Shown: positions 1 through 11,859, numbered from the stretch's first letter. The stretch is 64,000 bases of DNA from Hetaerina americana (GCA_022747635.1 JAKTNV010000004.1:86727052-86791051); one strand, 5' to 3'. Notes: generated by a model from the letters alone, not told the origin. Program-made: numbers and translations.

Positions 1-1336
1 CATTTTGATAGATTTGAGGTACATTAGTCTCCTCATGGGAAAGTTATTGAAATACTTAAACATTAATGCTTGAGCATTACAATTTCTTTTCTTTCTCTTT
101 CTTACTCTATTTCCGATAATTTTCTTTCCTTTTTTACTCTATTTTCATACATTATAAACCTCAAAACGAAATTGATTATGGCTATCTCTAAGGTTTGCCG
201 TGCGATCTCAGATCGGTGTACCCAGTTCGGATTGATTTGGTGTACCAAGCAAACCTAGCCAGATCCATCAGAAAGAGAACCAAGTCAGCACACTTGGGGA
301 GTTAAGAGATCAGAGATTTCATATCGGTCTAAGTGATAACACAGATATCTGAAGAGCACGGCTGTGGACATCGTTTCTTCTTTGTCAGTGAACTAAAAAA
401 AATAATTGTAATAGCGTATGAAATGTTTGCGTAGTCTTTTTGCAGGCGGATGTTGTTGAAAATAGAATTAAGTGCTGTACCAAAAGTTATCATGTTACTG
501 AAAGAAAATGCATCAAAATGATATAAAATCCCATGGACTATGGCGGCGGGCGCATCAGGCTTACTTACAGGCAGAAAATACTTGCTTTGCGGTCAAAGCA
601 TTACAGACAAAACATCAAAAACATTCAAAATGAATTTGGGTTCTCTTTTTCTTTTGAGGCGCTACTTTTCGAACATCCTCACATTTTACTGAAAGCTGGT
701 TTCTCTTCCAACACGATAAACTATTCGTTCCGCTTCAGAATGTCGCCTCAGATAGAGTGCATCGAAACCACTTTGGTCCCCCTCTCCTCTGACCTTGCCT
801 ACAATAAGGTATCCATCCATCACATCGTTTCCCTGTTAGAGCCGGAGGTCATCTCAGCACTTAGTATTAGAACAAACACAGTCACATCAACTCGCTTAGT
901 TAGTTTTTTATATGCCACGTAAGCCTCGGTTTCAAAGCAAATTTACCGAAGTCTCACTCTCGCATAATCACAAAGCAATGCCTAAGTAATATGAACGTAC
1001 GCACATATATTTCTTAAGAACTGGGTGTGTAGCTTTAAGGTTTACAGAGTAATTTATTTTCACATGAGACACCCAGAGAGGAAAGGCTAAAAAAGATATT
1101 TCAACCAAACTGCTCCAAAGTTGTTTTAAAATTGCGATACTTACTCATAATGGGTAAAGATTAGAAACAGCTCTATTTTAGAAGGAATAAATGTTTATGT
1201 ATTTTTTGATAGTTCGCAGCATAGATGAAATTTAATATGGATATGGAAAACAACAAACACGATGTATTAATTTCTTTAAATATTTTCATTGGTGACAGCA
1301 AATGCATTTAATTCATACTTAATTCACCAGTTTAGA
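1..1336. other. AT-rich sequence without a recognisable gene
   Basis: I see no known protein family, RNA gene or recent transposon here. One open frame at 533-922 (129 codons, + strand) is the only notable ORF. It has no recognisable motif and no convincing splice sites, so I do not call it a gene. Confidence 0.5.
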
Positions 1337-1406
1337 CGGTGTGGTTACTCAGTGGGTACATTCTCGCTCACTCATCGAAGTGTTTGCCGTTCAAAATCCT
1401 GATGGT
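1337..1406 (+). repeat. tRNA-headed SINE relic (head only)
   Basis: A tRNA-like head with a degenerate B box at 1389-1399 (GTTCAAAATCC) and an A-box-like stretch about 45 nt upstream. The wording around the A box (GTGGTTACTCAGTGGGTA) resembles another relic at 46961-47044, which suggests one old SINE family. No cloverleaf can be drawn, so this is not a functional tRNA. The tail is not recognisable. Confidence 0.3.
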
Positions 1407-2670
1407 ACCTTTGGACGGCCCCATTTAAAATCGCAGACATATGGTTTTTCCATTTCTATATTATCGTGTTTTTCTTCTCCTGTTCATCGGAGTATTTATC
1501 ATCTACAAGTTGAAAGTACGATTTTTTTATTTTGGTGGAGTCGCGGGCAAAAAATGCATCCATAGCTTAGAAAATACTGCGCAGATGTGTTACAACCATA
1601 GGAGTTCTAATTATCTCTCTATATTTATGTGAGTATATCATTTTCAATCAATCTATTTACCCACATCGTCCCTAATCATAGTCGACGGCAATTCCGTAGC
1701 AGTTAGAGGCACAAATACTATGTAGACAAGTGCAAAATTACCTCAAAAGCGATAAAATGTGCATGATAAAATAGTCATTCGATCAAATATCACTTGCGTA
1801 TGACATAACTTCTATTGAAGTTTGCTCCCGCGGCTAAAAAAACTTTTAAATGGGAATATGAAAATTCATTTAACTTTGAGTGCTGAGATTATCACTAATT
1901 TAAGTACCCACTACGTGGTTTGTATGCCTATCACGTGTTCTCAATAGGCACTTGGCCAATTCTGCAAGATTCCAGACCTCGGTAATAAAGCTAGAATTTT
2001 TCATTCGATGGTATTTTAATGTCCATTGAAAACATATCCAAAAAGACGACACAATCAATTTCTATTATTATATCTTGTCATCAAAGATTCAAGAGTATTT
2101 TCCATTGGCTTCTATTACAGATCAGTACAATTCAATGTTCACTACGATTAAAACAGAAATTATATTAACTAATTGGAAGGATTTGTGTAATGTTTTCATA
2201 GATTTCAATGCTTATTAAAAGCATTCCATACAAGAAATAGAAAAAAACGACTGCAATATTTTCTGGCAATTAGTCCAGCAAAGTGAATTCGTGCCAAATA
2301 ATCAGAATTCGTACTTCGATTCGGACGACAATTCTGTTCTATGAGGAAAAGTTTCGACAAAACCTAAAACTAGGGCAATTGAGGATTTTACAAATGCAAC
2401 CCATGAGGGTATCAGCTGTGCCCAACTTTAAGTCTCTCATAAATCAAAGAACTTTCTAAAAAAACATTTACATATATTTGTTCCAATAATTTAAATGTAT
2501 AATTAATACAAAATATAAAAGATGTATTATTTTTCATTTTTATATTTCCCTGAATGTTTTGATTGACCTCATCACTACAAGTTTCACGAGAAAAATGTAT
2601 AATATCTCAGATGTAACTATTGGTGGAAAATCCGAAATACGGAGACTTCAATGCCTGTAAATGTTTTGCG
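1407..2670. other. AT-rich spacer, nothing recognised
   Basis: No conserved protein, RNA or repeat signature was recognised on either strand. Open frames here are short and of low-complexity composition. Confidence 0.5.
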
Positions 2671-2679
2671 TTTATTCAA

Positions 2680-2977
2680 GTAGTAGTATTTAGGGGAGGC
2701 GACCGACAGCTGAGGTCATTTGCGCCATGGGGGATGGACAGGAAAGGATTAAGGGTGGAGAGAAACCCGGCGTCGGCATTAGCCTACTCTTTACGAAAGG
2801 CGCCAAGGGGTCCGTAGTTTAACGTCCCATCCGACGGACGGCGTACTCACTCAAAGTTCCCTCCACAAAGGACCTAAATTAGGGATCGAGATACCTCTGA
2901 AAAATATTCAACACCGCCGGGATTTGAACCCTGGGTGGGAAGCCAGTACGTTAGCCCCCGCACCATCTCGATCCCCA
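2680..2977 (-). mobile_element. SINE-1 copy a (tRNA-derived SINE, minus strand)
   Basis: Nearly full-length copy of the window's main SINE. Read on the minus strand it has the tRNA-like head with B-box wording (GGTTCAAATCCCGG, here slightly mutated), the body phrase CGTCCGTCGGATGGGACGTT, and a 3' tail of AAATACTACTA. It is flanked by a perfect 9-bp target-site duplication, TTTATTCAA, at 2671-2679 and 2978-2986. That is the expected signature of insertion by LINE machinery acting in trans. It is non-coding; open frames across it are accidental. Confidence 0.9.
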
Positions 2978-3122
2978 TTTATTCAAATGCTAGCATAAGT
3001 ACGTATGATAGTTTCTTCGGTGTTGAACCTCACAGTTCCTAATCAGATTAGATTTGATTGAACTATGAGAATTCAACAAACATTTGAAGACAAAGGTCGC
3101 TTTTAATTAAAATCCCGATTAG

Positions 3123-3293
3123 GGACATTTCGACGCCTGGCAGACGGAAGAGTCTGAGGAAAATATTCACGGCGGAGTGGGAGTCTCAAAGCGGGCTTTA
3201 GTAAGTGATGATGCTTCCATTTCCGAGAATTACGTTGAGATTGGAGAGAACGACGATGGCAAGACTAAGAGTATTAATCATACTAAAAAATGA
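3123..3293 (+). other. Orphan open frame / possible exon
   Basis: An open frame of 56 codons begins right after a TAG at 3120-3122 (whose AG could also be a splice acceptor) and ends with TGA at 3291-3293. It has no ATG start. The composition looks protein-like: acidic, with few repeats, and including the stretch FDAWQTEESEENIHGGVG. A good 5' splice consensus (GTAAGTG) lies at 3201, so one reading is a short exon 3123-3200. I recognise no family. It could equally be the remnant of a transposon protein. Confidence 0.2.
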
Positions 3294-3479
3294 ATATCAG
3301 AATAGCAATCGAGCGAACATTTTTGCGAACAAACTGCAAAGTATAATATTTCCATTGATATTTTTGAATCCAACGCATTTGAATTAAAAGTACAATGTTA
3401 CAAGAAGTTTCGAGTGCAGAATTATTATTTCTTGATAGTCTGAATGTATTCAAGAAATTCAAGATTTTGCGGATCCGTT

Positions 3480-4247
3480 TTAAAGAAACTCGGCTTCATT
3501 GAACGGGTGGCGGGGAAATGTAATAAGAAAGTTAAAGGAAGGTGTTATGTTGCTCTAGTTAGACCTCATTTGGAATATGCCGCAAATATTTGGGATCCTT
3601 GGGAGAAAATGTAGCAAAAAGAATTAGATAAAATCCAGCGAAAATCTGCCAGATTCCTTAAAAATATTATAGTGAGAAAACATGTGTGACAGGTCTCTTA
3701 GGGGATTTAAGTAGAAACCACTTTAAATATGAAGAGAACAAGCGAGACTTAGGCTTATAGAAAAATTCCGAACAAACGAGTTTAACTATGACACTAAAGG
3801 AATTATAATGGCCCCTCACTACTTAGGTAGTTCAAACCACAACGCTAAAATAAGGGAGATAGATTCCCGTACAGATAGATACAAATACTCATTCTTTCCC
3901 AGAACAATCAGAAATCATACTATTAAAAAGCCAAAGTCACTTTAGAAAAATTAAAAACATTGAATTTACAAGTGGGAACAAAATTAAACATAGCAAAGAT
4001 GTTAGGTATACTTGTAGGTGCATGTGTATGTTAGTTTGAGTGTCTGCATGTGTATGGGGTGGGTTTGGTAGTTTGAGTGTCTGCATGTGTTCTTGCATGA
4101 ATGTATGCCATGTTTTTTTGGGTGGATGCATAAATTTGTAGCTCTTGCATGCGGTTTTTTTTCTTTTCTAAATTGCGGGTGGTGTCCCAACACCCCGCGC
4201 CATACGCCCTAGCGGCGGCTTGCGGGGTATTAAGTAGATGTAGATGA
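3480..4247 (+). mobile_element. CR1/L2-like LINE, 5'-truncated copy a
   Basis: Translation of 3480-3925 in shifting frames gives the C-terminal part of a CR1/L2/Jockey-type reverse transcriptase. It contains CYVALVRPHLEYAANIWDP, then KIQRKSARFL, then REIDSRTDRYKYSFFPRTIR. Stops and frameshifts make it a pseudogene. The 3' UTR contains a 36-bp tandem duplication (GTTTGAGTGTCTGCATGTGT at about 4034 and 4070). It ends in a short stem-loop (ACCCCGC pairing with GCGGGGT, 4192-4229) followed by GTAGATGTAGAT-type repeats. The same end recurs at 22.6, 29.7 and 60.8 kb, so this is a dispersed family. Confidence 0.8.
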
Positions 4248-4249
4248 AT

Positions 4250-4810
4250 ATTAGCACATGAAAATAAGCAAACTTTTTCTGCGGGTGCGGAGGTATCTGC
4301 GATTCTAGAAGCAATGAAGTTCGAGACTTGTCTCAAGGTTAGACGATAACTGGTTCGAGGGGGTTGGATGTGGGAGGGCAGTTTGGTCGAAGTGTTTAAG
4401 GGCACGGTAAAGGGTCAGCGGGAGAATGAAAGGAGAGGGTCGGAGGGGTGCATTCCAAAGGTAGGAAGTAAAGAATAGGAGCTCTGGAAGGGGAATTGTG
4501 GGGAAGGATCCAACTGTTTGGGACGAGGAGAGGGTTTGTTTGGGACGGGCGGACGGAGGTAGAATCTGGGTGGTGAAGCTTTGTGGTGTTGGAATGTTAG
4601 GTGGGCTCGGGCGGAATATTCGTAGGTATGGGATCGACCGGGACCTTGACGGGAAAGAAATTTGAAAACCTCTACCTACACGGAGCTGCTTGGAGCGTTT
4701 GGTGTTATTTTGGTATATTATTAGTGTCGGTGAAAAAGTCAAGGAAAGGTGTTTTTTCTTATAATTCAGATTCAACATGAATACGCGTCGACCATTTTGC
4801 AACCCCATCC
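4250..4810. other. Purine-rich + strand, no gene recognised
   Basis: Sequence downstream of the LINE tail has strong strand asymmetry (G/A-rich on +). This keeps a 167-codon frame open on the minus strand (4305-4808). That frame is Pro/Ser/Thr-rich without domain signatures and is better explained by composition than by coding. Confidence 0.4.
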
Positions 4811-6612
4811 AGAAGGATATAATTTCGGGATTAAACAGTTTACATAGAGCACCTCGTATCGTGAAAATTTGTTATAAATGAAAAAATTAGCCACATTATT
4901 ATTGATTAGTCTGGGTTGAGAGGGTACCATTGCGTTTTGAAAAGGAAAAAATCATTCAAAAAAATTAATCAAGCTGTAGAATTGAGCGATATAAGGAAAA
5001 ATGTTTCCTTTGTACATTTTTCACACAGGAAAAATGTCTCCTCCGTACAATCCGTGACCACCATTCGTGACTGAGCAGGAAACTTTTACGCACGTCGATA
5101 AGAACGTCAAGAATTTCATTAATCACCAATCACAAATAGCACTAAATGCTGGTGCCATCACACTCCCTGTCCCAGCCCCTTGATACGGCTTATGGGTTAA
5201 GATAAAAAATGTAAAATGATTTTTGGTAAGCTGTTGGATACCGGTCTTTTAGGTTGACTGGTAGGGTGGGCTTTAGTTGGATTCCTCAAAGAGTTGTCTA
5301 CGGGTTGCGAGCAGTTTCAGTCGAGGATCGTTTTGTATTTCCTACTCAAATATGGTCGAATGTACTCACCATTTCCGCGAGTGATCGCGGAAGGCCGTCA
5401 GCCGTGTCATTATCGACCTTACTGTGCGGGTTAGCCCATCTTCATTATTTGACTTATCCGTCTCCAAGGTTACAGTTACCATTACACATACGGTGATCAT
5501 CCTAAAAATCCGTGAAGTCACTCAAAATTTGAGGGAATATATATCATAGCAGAGCGCACGCAGACACTCACTGAGAAAAGATACACAGGAAAAGGACACG
5601 AAGGAAGAATTACGACTTGATTAGAATATTTCGAAATTTCTATTAATTCAATGTTTAGTTGGATGAATGGATGGTTTAGATGATAATTTCATTATTGTTT
5701 TGAATATTAAAAACGGCCTTCTCTCTTTCAATATTGTACGAGTATCTAGGACTCGCAGTGAAACTTAACCATCTTATATAGCTTGGCGCAAAGTGTATGT
5801 CTCCCTCTTCTTAGTTTCTACTGTGTCATTTCACTCAATAAAAACATTGAGCCAACGCCGTCTTTCTTCAGCCTGATTTCTGACTCCAGTTTCTCCTCCT
5901 TGGTCTGTTAAACTCATATCATCCTCCCCAAAAACCATTATCTTCAACACCTGAGCGTTTATGTGAAAATGTGCAACCTCCAAATGCTCTTGTAATTGTT
6001 CTCATCGTAAATGAAAATGAAGCGAAGATTGCTAGTCTCAAGAAATGTGTCCTAGAAATATAACTACCAGATTTTACAATTACTGGTGTGTTGTTAAATA
6101 TCTAAATGTTATTAAAATGAATTTTATGAGACCTGACCACGAGAAAATTATGGATATCAGTTATCAACACAACAATGCTACTGCGAGTTGAATAAAGGAA
6201 CGTTAAAATGTGTCTCTTCACCATGCAGCACAGTCACGGCCTCTGGAGTATGCAGAGCAGCTGAACTCATTTTGTCGTTGACTTTATAGCTTGGAAAATA
6301 TATGCCTGGTTACTTTACTTAATTCTGCGAGCAAGCGCTCTGATTCCATACTGATTTCCTCTAAATATAGATTCTATACTACCTTTTACGTTAGATATCA
6401 TTATCTTTTGAATACATATTGCATTTATTTATCTCCTAAACAAATTTAGCCGAAGGACATTTCAAGCGTTACCAGGTTCCCCTCACTCACTGCCCTACCA
6501 TTATGCTCCTCCCCTTTGACCCCGACTGCCCCGTGAGATCAACGACCCATTTGGCACCAGTAAGAATCTTTCTCTCCAAATTATTCCTATCTCCTCCCTT
6601 TTCTTGATGCAG
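4811..6612. other. Spacer with small internal repeats
   Basis: No gene recognised. A short direct repeat, AGGAAAAATGT followed by TCC and GTACA, occurs at about 4995-5018 and 5028-5051. A small hairpin, TTCCGCGA/TCGCGGAA with a 4-nt loop, lies near 5378-5397. On the minus strand a 5' splice-like GTGAGT occurs at about 5370, but no exon could be defended. Confidence 0.4.
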
Positions 6613-6677
6613 ACTCTCAGACCACGGATTTCGAAATCTACGTCCGCGTGAGACACGTCTGGGTCTCCATGCCAACG
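6613..6677 (+). other. Possible 65-nt exon
   Basis: A pyrimidine-rich stretch ending in GATGCAG precedes position 6613, and a good donor (AACG|GTAAGC) follows 6677. One frame is open and reads SQTTDFEIYVRVRHVWVSMP. No family is recognised and no neighbouring exon on this strand was found, so this remains a splice-signal prediction. Another frame is also open, which weakens the case. Confidence 0.2.
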
Positions 6678-6679
6678 GT

Positions 6680-7938
6680 AAGCTAAATAAATAGTCGTTA
6701 GGCAAATGCTTGCGATTTTTCAGGGAAAAAAGCTGCCGATTAAGTTGCCAACTATTTCGCCAGCTCAAGCCATTGGATGTGGAGTAAAGTTCGTGGATGT
6801 ATTTTGAATGAGGGACTTTTAGGGCACTGAAATAAAGAAGGGGTCTACTTCTGAATGTCATAGTGATTTAGCGTTCCGTATTCCACCATTATAATAAGAC
6901 ATAGTGCAGAACCTGTCCCCATTTTTCGCTTCATTTCCGCACTCACCAAGCCCAGCAGTTCCATACTGATATAAGTTTCACTCGACGGTTGCTCAATTTC
7001 AATATTGGATGAGCGCTATAGCGCGCTCACTGTCTTTCACTTAGATATGTGGAACCTCAATACCCCTCTCAACCCGCATAAACAATTACAGAGCCTACCC
7101 CACGCAGATTCCCACCCTAAAATACGCTCTTACCCACCAATCCATCTATCATTCGACAGTTGTTTATTCTGTTTCTATCCCCCACGTCCTCCCTGCCGAC
7201 TATTCGAGTATTCAGATCAGAAAAGCTTCTAACTATAAAAGGCTATTTTTATTCTCATACTTTAAGAAAGGTACAAATCATTTGAGGCGATCTCTGGCAG
7301 AGAATGAATATTCATAGCGCTGCATTTGTATTGGAGGGCGAGAACACAGTGAGAAGTTAGGGGAAATTGACTGCAGATCCGATCGATTTACCCCTCGCAC
7401 ATACGCGAGACCACGACATTAAACAAAATTAACTTCACGAATGCCACTAATCGTCAATCATCGATTAGTCTAATGACCCAACACCCTCAACCACACCCGA
7501 GGTAGTGGTTATCAGGGTAAGGTGCACTAGATGCACCACCAGCACTGGCATAGTATGCATACCAAAACGATTAAAAATCATAGAAATTTCGGAAAAAGCC
7601 CCACAGCCGTTAATGAAATACAGCCGCCCTTGGAAGTGCACATGAATCTGCAGCTGGGAAAATGATATCTTCCCTGCTTAAACTTCCGACAGACGAGACT
7701 GGTAAATTTTGGGTACAAATGATTTTGAATTCATTTCCCCGAATATCCTTTTATTCCATGACCCGATCTCGACGAAACATTGTCATCATCATATGATAAA
7801 AATGCTTTTTCGGACGTGAAAAGGACTGTTTCGAGAGTAAGTAGATGTTTATCACTGTTCGTAATGTTGTATCTGATTGAAGACTAGAGAAGTTAAGAAA
7901 ACAAGGAGGGTGTAGTAAGGCCAGTCATCCAGCCGCTT
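6680..7938. other. Probable intron or intergenic sequence downstream of the GPCR exon
   Basis: No exon matching the continuation of the Methuselah-like receptor was recognised on the minus strand. The next exon may be very short, too diverged to see by eye, or beyond the window. Confidence 0.4.
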
Positions 7939-7941
7939 TAC

Positions 7942-8408
7942 CTCTTTTCGCACTTGTCTTCGGAGCTGTGAAACACGAAGAAGTGTTTCTCCAGGTCTTC
8001 TGCTGTCTTCCGCGGGCCGTCAGCGACCCCTGGGTCTACGGCTTGGGCCACGGGCGGTTTGAACCAGGGCCCCTTAACCGGGTGCGGGACGCACTCGAGG
8101 GAGGAGCGATCCATGGCCCGATCCTTGGGGCAGCACTTGCGCAGGCAGGGTCGAGAGCCCCTGCCCGCGTTGCAAGGGCAAACGAGGTACGCGTGCGGGG
8201 CCTCGTCCCCCTGAGGGGGCCCGCCCTCCACCCCCCAGTAGGCTTCGCGGGGCCACAGCACCCCGCTCTCGGGGTCCCAGGCGCTTCCGTTCTCCATGGG
8301 CTGGAGGCGCGGCAGCTCCAGCCTCATCCAGGCGCGGCAGCCGGAGCCACCTTGCAGATGGGCGGAGTGGTTGCCGGGAAGGATCGTCGCCAGGGCCAGC
8401 AGGAACAT
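7942..8408 (-). CDS. First coding exon of a Methuselah-like GPCR (partial gene)
   Basis: This encodes the N-terminus and part of the extracellular domain of a Methuselah-family class B-like GPCR, a cell-surface receptor. I chose the start at 8408 because the ATG has a perfect Kozak context (GCCGCCATG) and is followed directly by a signal-peptide core (FLLALATIL). In-frame ATGs upstream at 8459 and 8510 would give a long pre-signal extension. The mature part has a Cys-rich signature near residues 75-100 (CPCNAG, then PCLRKCCP), typical of the Methuselah ectodomain. It also has one NGS and one NHS sequon, and FFVFHSSEDKCEK near the end. The exon ends at 7942 with donor GAG|GTAAAG, 155 codons plus 2 nt. 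It is GC-rich, unlike its surroundings. The 7TM part is not in view. The family call is good; the orthologue is unknown. Confidence 0.8.
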
Positions 8409-8459
8409 GGCGGCGGCCCTCGTTCGGGGAGTTGGGAAGGGTCGCGGACGGTCATCCAT

Positions 8460-11090
8460 GTCTGTCAAAGGATATAAATGTGGTAAAATGGCGTTGAAAT
8501 ATGTGCGCAACTAGGGAAAAAGATAATCGGAGAACACCCGAACCAAACACTTAGAAATTTGCAGAATCGCTGTGTTCTGCAAAGTTTGCTCGTTAGCGAT
8601 TGATTTGCCAATTGTTAATAGTGACATGGGAAGTACTGTACTTCGCGGCTTATGAAATGTTCCATTACATTCGAAGTGTCCTGATACAGAAGTTAAAAAT
8701 CTGAAGAAAAACCTTACGAGTGTTCAATACCAAATGATATTAACCCCACCGAAACTTAACTTTTAACTTAGCTTGTGTCTCTATACGTCGGGAACTCATA
8801 ATACATTTTACACTTATTTACGAGTAGTTCAAGGAACATGCAATAAGTATGTCTCATGCTCAACTGAAAAAAATCTGTTTCGGCTTAAAATCCCCAGCAC
8901 TCGTGGAAATTCAGCTACAACTGACCTCACGACCAAAATTATATCATCAATTAATGGCATTGAGTTTATAGGGTAATATTTGTATTTGAATAATGTTAAA
9001 TTTAAAAAATAACTTTATTTAACCCGAAACTATGATAACACGCTAAATAGATTTCAACCGACTATTTTGGGGCCTGAGTAAATGAAAGATAATTTTATTA
9101 TTTGCTATGAGGCAGCGAAGTTCTCATTAAGTAAATTTAATAAAAAAGTTTAATAAGAATAATAAACTATAAATTTAAAATGAACTTACATTCGACTAAA
9201 ACTTGAAATAAATAATGCAAAAATGAAACAAATTTTCTCGATGTTTTGTGAAATTGCTTTTCAAGTGAAGATATCATTAGAGTGTTGAGAAACGGGTTGT
9301 GAAAATGAAATATTGTCGTGGAAATAAATAGTATGAATTGATTAAGATATTATTTACTACTCAGTCAATGGATACTCCTAATTATACCTGGTGTTTTTGC
9401 TTTATAAAGGATATTTTGTATTATTAGAGTCCGTCCTACTATGTGTCCACTAGAGTCCGTCCTACTAGAGTCCAACTATGGGTATGCTGCTACAAAAATG
9501 CCTGAGCTAGAGAAATGTCTTTCCTATCAAATGCCTGTAATTACACAGCTACGGAAAAGCAACGACGGGTGTGATAAGCAACGACGTAGAATGGGGAAAA
9601 TGAAAATCTATGGGGTCTGCCACTAACCGCCGACTTGAAAAAAATTGATTGTTAGTTTGAAACAAAGTTGAAAGGGCAAGAGTGGGTGAGATGCGGTGCG
9701 CTCTCGGGGAATGGTTATTATACAAACGCAGCGACAACATCATTCGTAGGAAAATCTTTGGTCATTCTTAAGAGTCCGAGGAAGCACATAACGTGCATCA
9801 CGAACAATATACCAGTAGGGCAAAAGGTTGCCATGCCTCCTGCATATGAAATCAAAGCCTTGAAACATGCAAGCTATCCAGCGTCCACAAGCAGAAGAGG
9901 TAGACCAGTTTAATTCGATTTTAGAAGTGGGATCTCCCCGAATTGAAAAAGGACTCGGGTAGGAGATTAGCACGAAACATGAAGGCCTTGCATAAAAAGA
10001 AAATCTACTCACAACAGAAAATAATAGCCTTGAATCAGAAGAATACTTCATCAAGATAAACTTAAGGAGTTTTTACCCCTCTGTCTGTGGCCAAATGACG
10101 TTTCCTTCGTGAAATATATGAAGGTCCATCATTTGAATTTTTCGAACAGTTAGCGTGGAAGTAGCGTCGTATTGAAACTTGTTCTTTATTAGCTTTCTTT
10201 CTTATTTTGTTTAGTGCATTTATTGCTGCGCTTTCGAGTTCTGCCAAACACCAAACTAAATAACCTAAAACGCCATATTAACTATCAAAATAAATCCTTT
10301 CTGGTTCCGAATAATTTCTGCCATCATCCAACATGTCCATTAATACCCTCATCATACAGTGTTTTACTAACATTTTCCCTTCCGTCTAAGCCTACAATTT
10401 AATATTTCCCCTCAGTACAGACCTCGTACCTCAAGCATCCACCCTTCCTACCTTTTTAGGGGTCAAAGAAAATTGATATTTACTCAGCGTAAGTTTTATT
10501 TAGTAATTTAGCTGTAGGTACTTCGACCTTCAACAGTGGAGAAGCGATTCTTCTGAATTAATAAAAAAAGACATTCTAAACCGTGGATTACTCGGCTCGT
10601 GGATCGATTAACAAATACTAAAAGGGATACAGTTATAATTATGTTCTCATTTAAAAGATATATTAATTAATATTCCAAAGATATGAAAGATGATCTCTTC
10701 CTATATACATTTCCAAAAAGATCTAGAATATAAGATTCATTTAGATGAATTAAAACAAGTTCAGTTGTCATAGCAGAGAGAAAAAGAATTGAATGCAATA
10801 AAAATTATTTTGAAAACTTTCCTTTCCGCGGTTGGAAGTATTTATTTCAATATGTAGCGAATCTAAAGAACACTTGGTAGTGAGAATTTTCACATAAGAA
10901 CAAAAATAAATTTATGACAACAAAGAGAGTCGAAAATGATTTAAAATTTGTCAAAAAAATTACACCCAATTTCGATACCGCAATGAACACAGAAGAAGGT
11001 AGTTTTATACGTGGGAGACAGTACGTATCTAATTAGAGTTGGGCGCACAAGCAATATAAATTTGAATTTTACTAAATCCAACATATTCCC
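8460..11090. other. Upstream region of the GPCR exon and AT-rich spacer
   Basis: The first few hundred bases past 8460 would hold the receptor's 5' UTR, promoter or first intron, but I see no defined core promoter element. A short tandem repeat based on TAGAGTCCGTCCTACTA occurs at 9424-9475. A 61-codon basic frame at 10062-10247 (-) (start MAELESAAINALNKIRKK) is unrecognised and may be a transposon fragment. Confidence 0.4.
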
Positions 11091-11289
11091 CTCTAGGAAG
11101 GGAAGAAGCATGGATACGGCACTGAGATATTATCTGTGCACTTTAGAATCTTCATGAACGACACCATTTACATTGAGAGTTGATGATTGGAAACAAATAC
11201 CAATGAGATGCTATGGGAGAGTTGTGTATCAAAATGGATGGTTTCCAATTATTGAAGAATAAGTTCCTCGATGGACGGGAGGAAAATGT

Positions 11290-11530
11290 AATGAAAATAA
11301 TGAGATATGGACTCCAGGTACGCATTCTGAGAAACGATAGCTTCTTGAAGGCCATTCATCAAAGAAAATGACTGGGAAGAATTACAGGGGAAGACCCCGG
11401 TTGAGATGTACGAAATAAATTATGGAAGACGTGAAAGTAAGGAAATATGAAAATATGAAGAGTGCTCATGGCAGAAGAATCGAATGAACACTGAGATAAA
11501 CTAGCCCTTGGATTACTGCCCTGATGATAG
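11290..11530 (+). mobile_element. LINE relic (C-terminal region)
   Basis: Frame-broken translation resembles the extreme C-terminus of the non-LTR reverse transcriptases found elsewhere in this window. It reads LRNDSFLKAIHQRKMTGKNY, then RGRPRL, then IMEDVKVRKYENM. It lies in + orientation and has stops. No 5' end or target duplication was identified. It is an old, inactive fragment. Confidence 0.6.
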
Positions 11531-11783
11531 AAGCATCCATGCTCCTCCGTCTTTCTGAGCAGTCATAAGTTATTGGTTAGGTGCATCCATATACTGAAGG
11601 TATATTTTATGAAATCATTCATGCCAGCACATTATTACAATATGCCTATTTATGCCTACATTTTATGCAAATTAAACTGGCGTAATTATTATTAATTTGA
11701 ATTCTATGGTCTCGGGCTCAACTTTGTGGAGGTTCATGTTGTTTAAATGAATATACTTTGTAACTTCCACACAATTTTTATTC

Positions 11784-11823
11784 GTACTACCGGTTTCAAC
11801 GCAACGGCGTCATCATCAGGTAC
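11784..11823 (-). ncRNA. Minimal hammerhead ribozyme (left arm, mirror copy)
   Basis: This is the exact mirror of the right-arm ribozyme, read on the minus strand, with the same CTGATGA, stem II, GAAA, ACCGGT and GTA|GTAC elements. The two ribozymes share the central GTAC as stem I strand, so transcripts of either strand would contain one sense copy preceded by its complement. Confidence 0.65.
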
Positions 11824-11859
11824 CTGATGATGACGCCGTTGCGTTGAAACCGGTAGTAC
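11820..11859 (+). ncRNA. Minimal hammerhead ribozyme (right arm)
   Basis: Core CTGATGA is at 11824-11830. Stem II is 11832-11836 pairing with 11841-11845 (GACGC/GCGTT, one G-U pair, loop CGTT). GAAA is at 11846-11849. A short self-complementary stem III, ACCGGT, is at 11849-11854. The cleavage triplet GTA is at 11853-11855. Stem I is GTAC 11820-11823 pairing with 11856-11859. The extra T between CTGATGA and stem II, and the palindromic stem III that favours dimers, match the layout of hammerheads described in Penelope-like elements. Predicted cleavage is after 11855. Activity is not tested. Confidence 0.7.

Noticed and set aside
2620..2817. Recurring peptide (RNPASALAYSLRKAPRGP) in several open frames, also at 18149-18403 and 62269-62541
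   Set aside because: It is an antisense translation of the same SINE-1 body in each place, not a protein family.
4305..4808. 167-codon minus-strand frame
   Set aside because: Pro/Ser/Thr-rich composition follows from strand-wise purine bias; no motif, start context or splice signal supports it.
5360..5425. Minus-strand segment KVDNDTADGLPRSLAEM before a GTGAGT donor
   Set aside because: Two frames are open and the acceptor is ambiguous; it cannot be separated from chance.
7968..8477. Long frames on the + strand and an alternative minus frame over 7968-8514
   Set aside because: They are shadows of the GC-rich GPCR exon, which has the signal peptide, Kozak start, Cys signature and splice donor on the minus strand.
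9424..9475. Short tandem repeat considered as a CRISPR-like or satellite array
   Set aside because: Only two to three imperfect units with no regular spacers; a local duplication in a eukaryotic genome.
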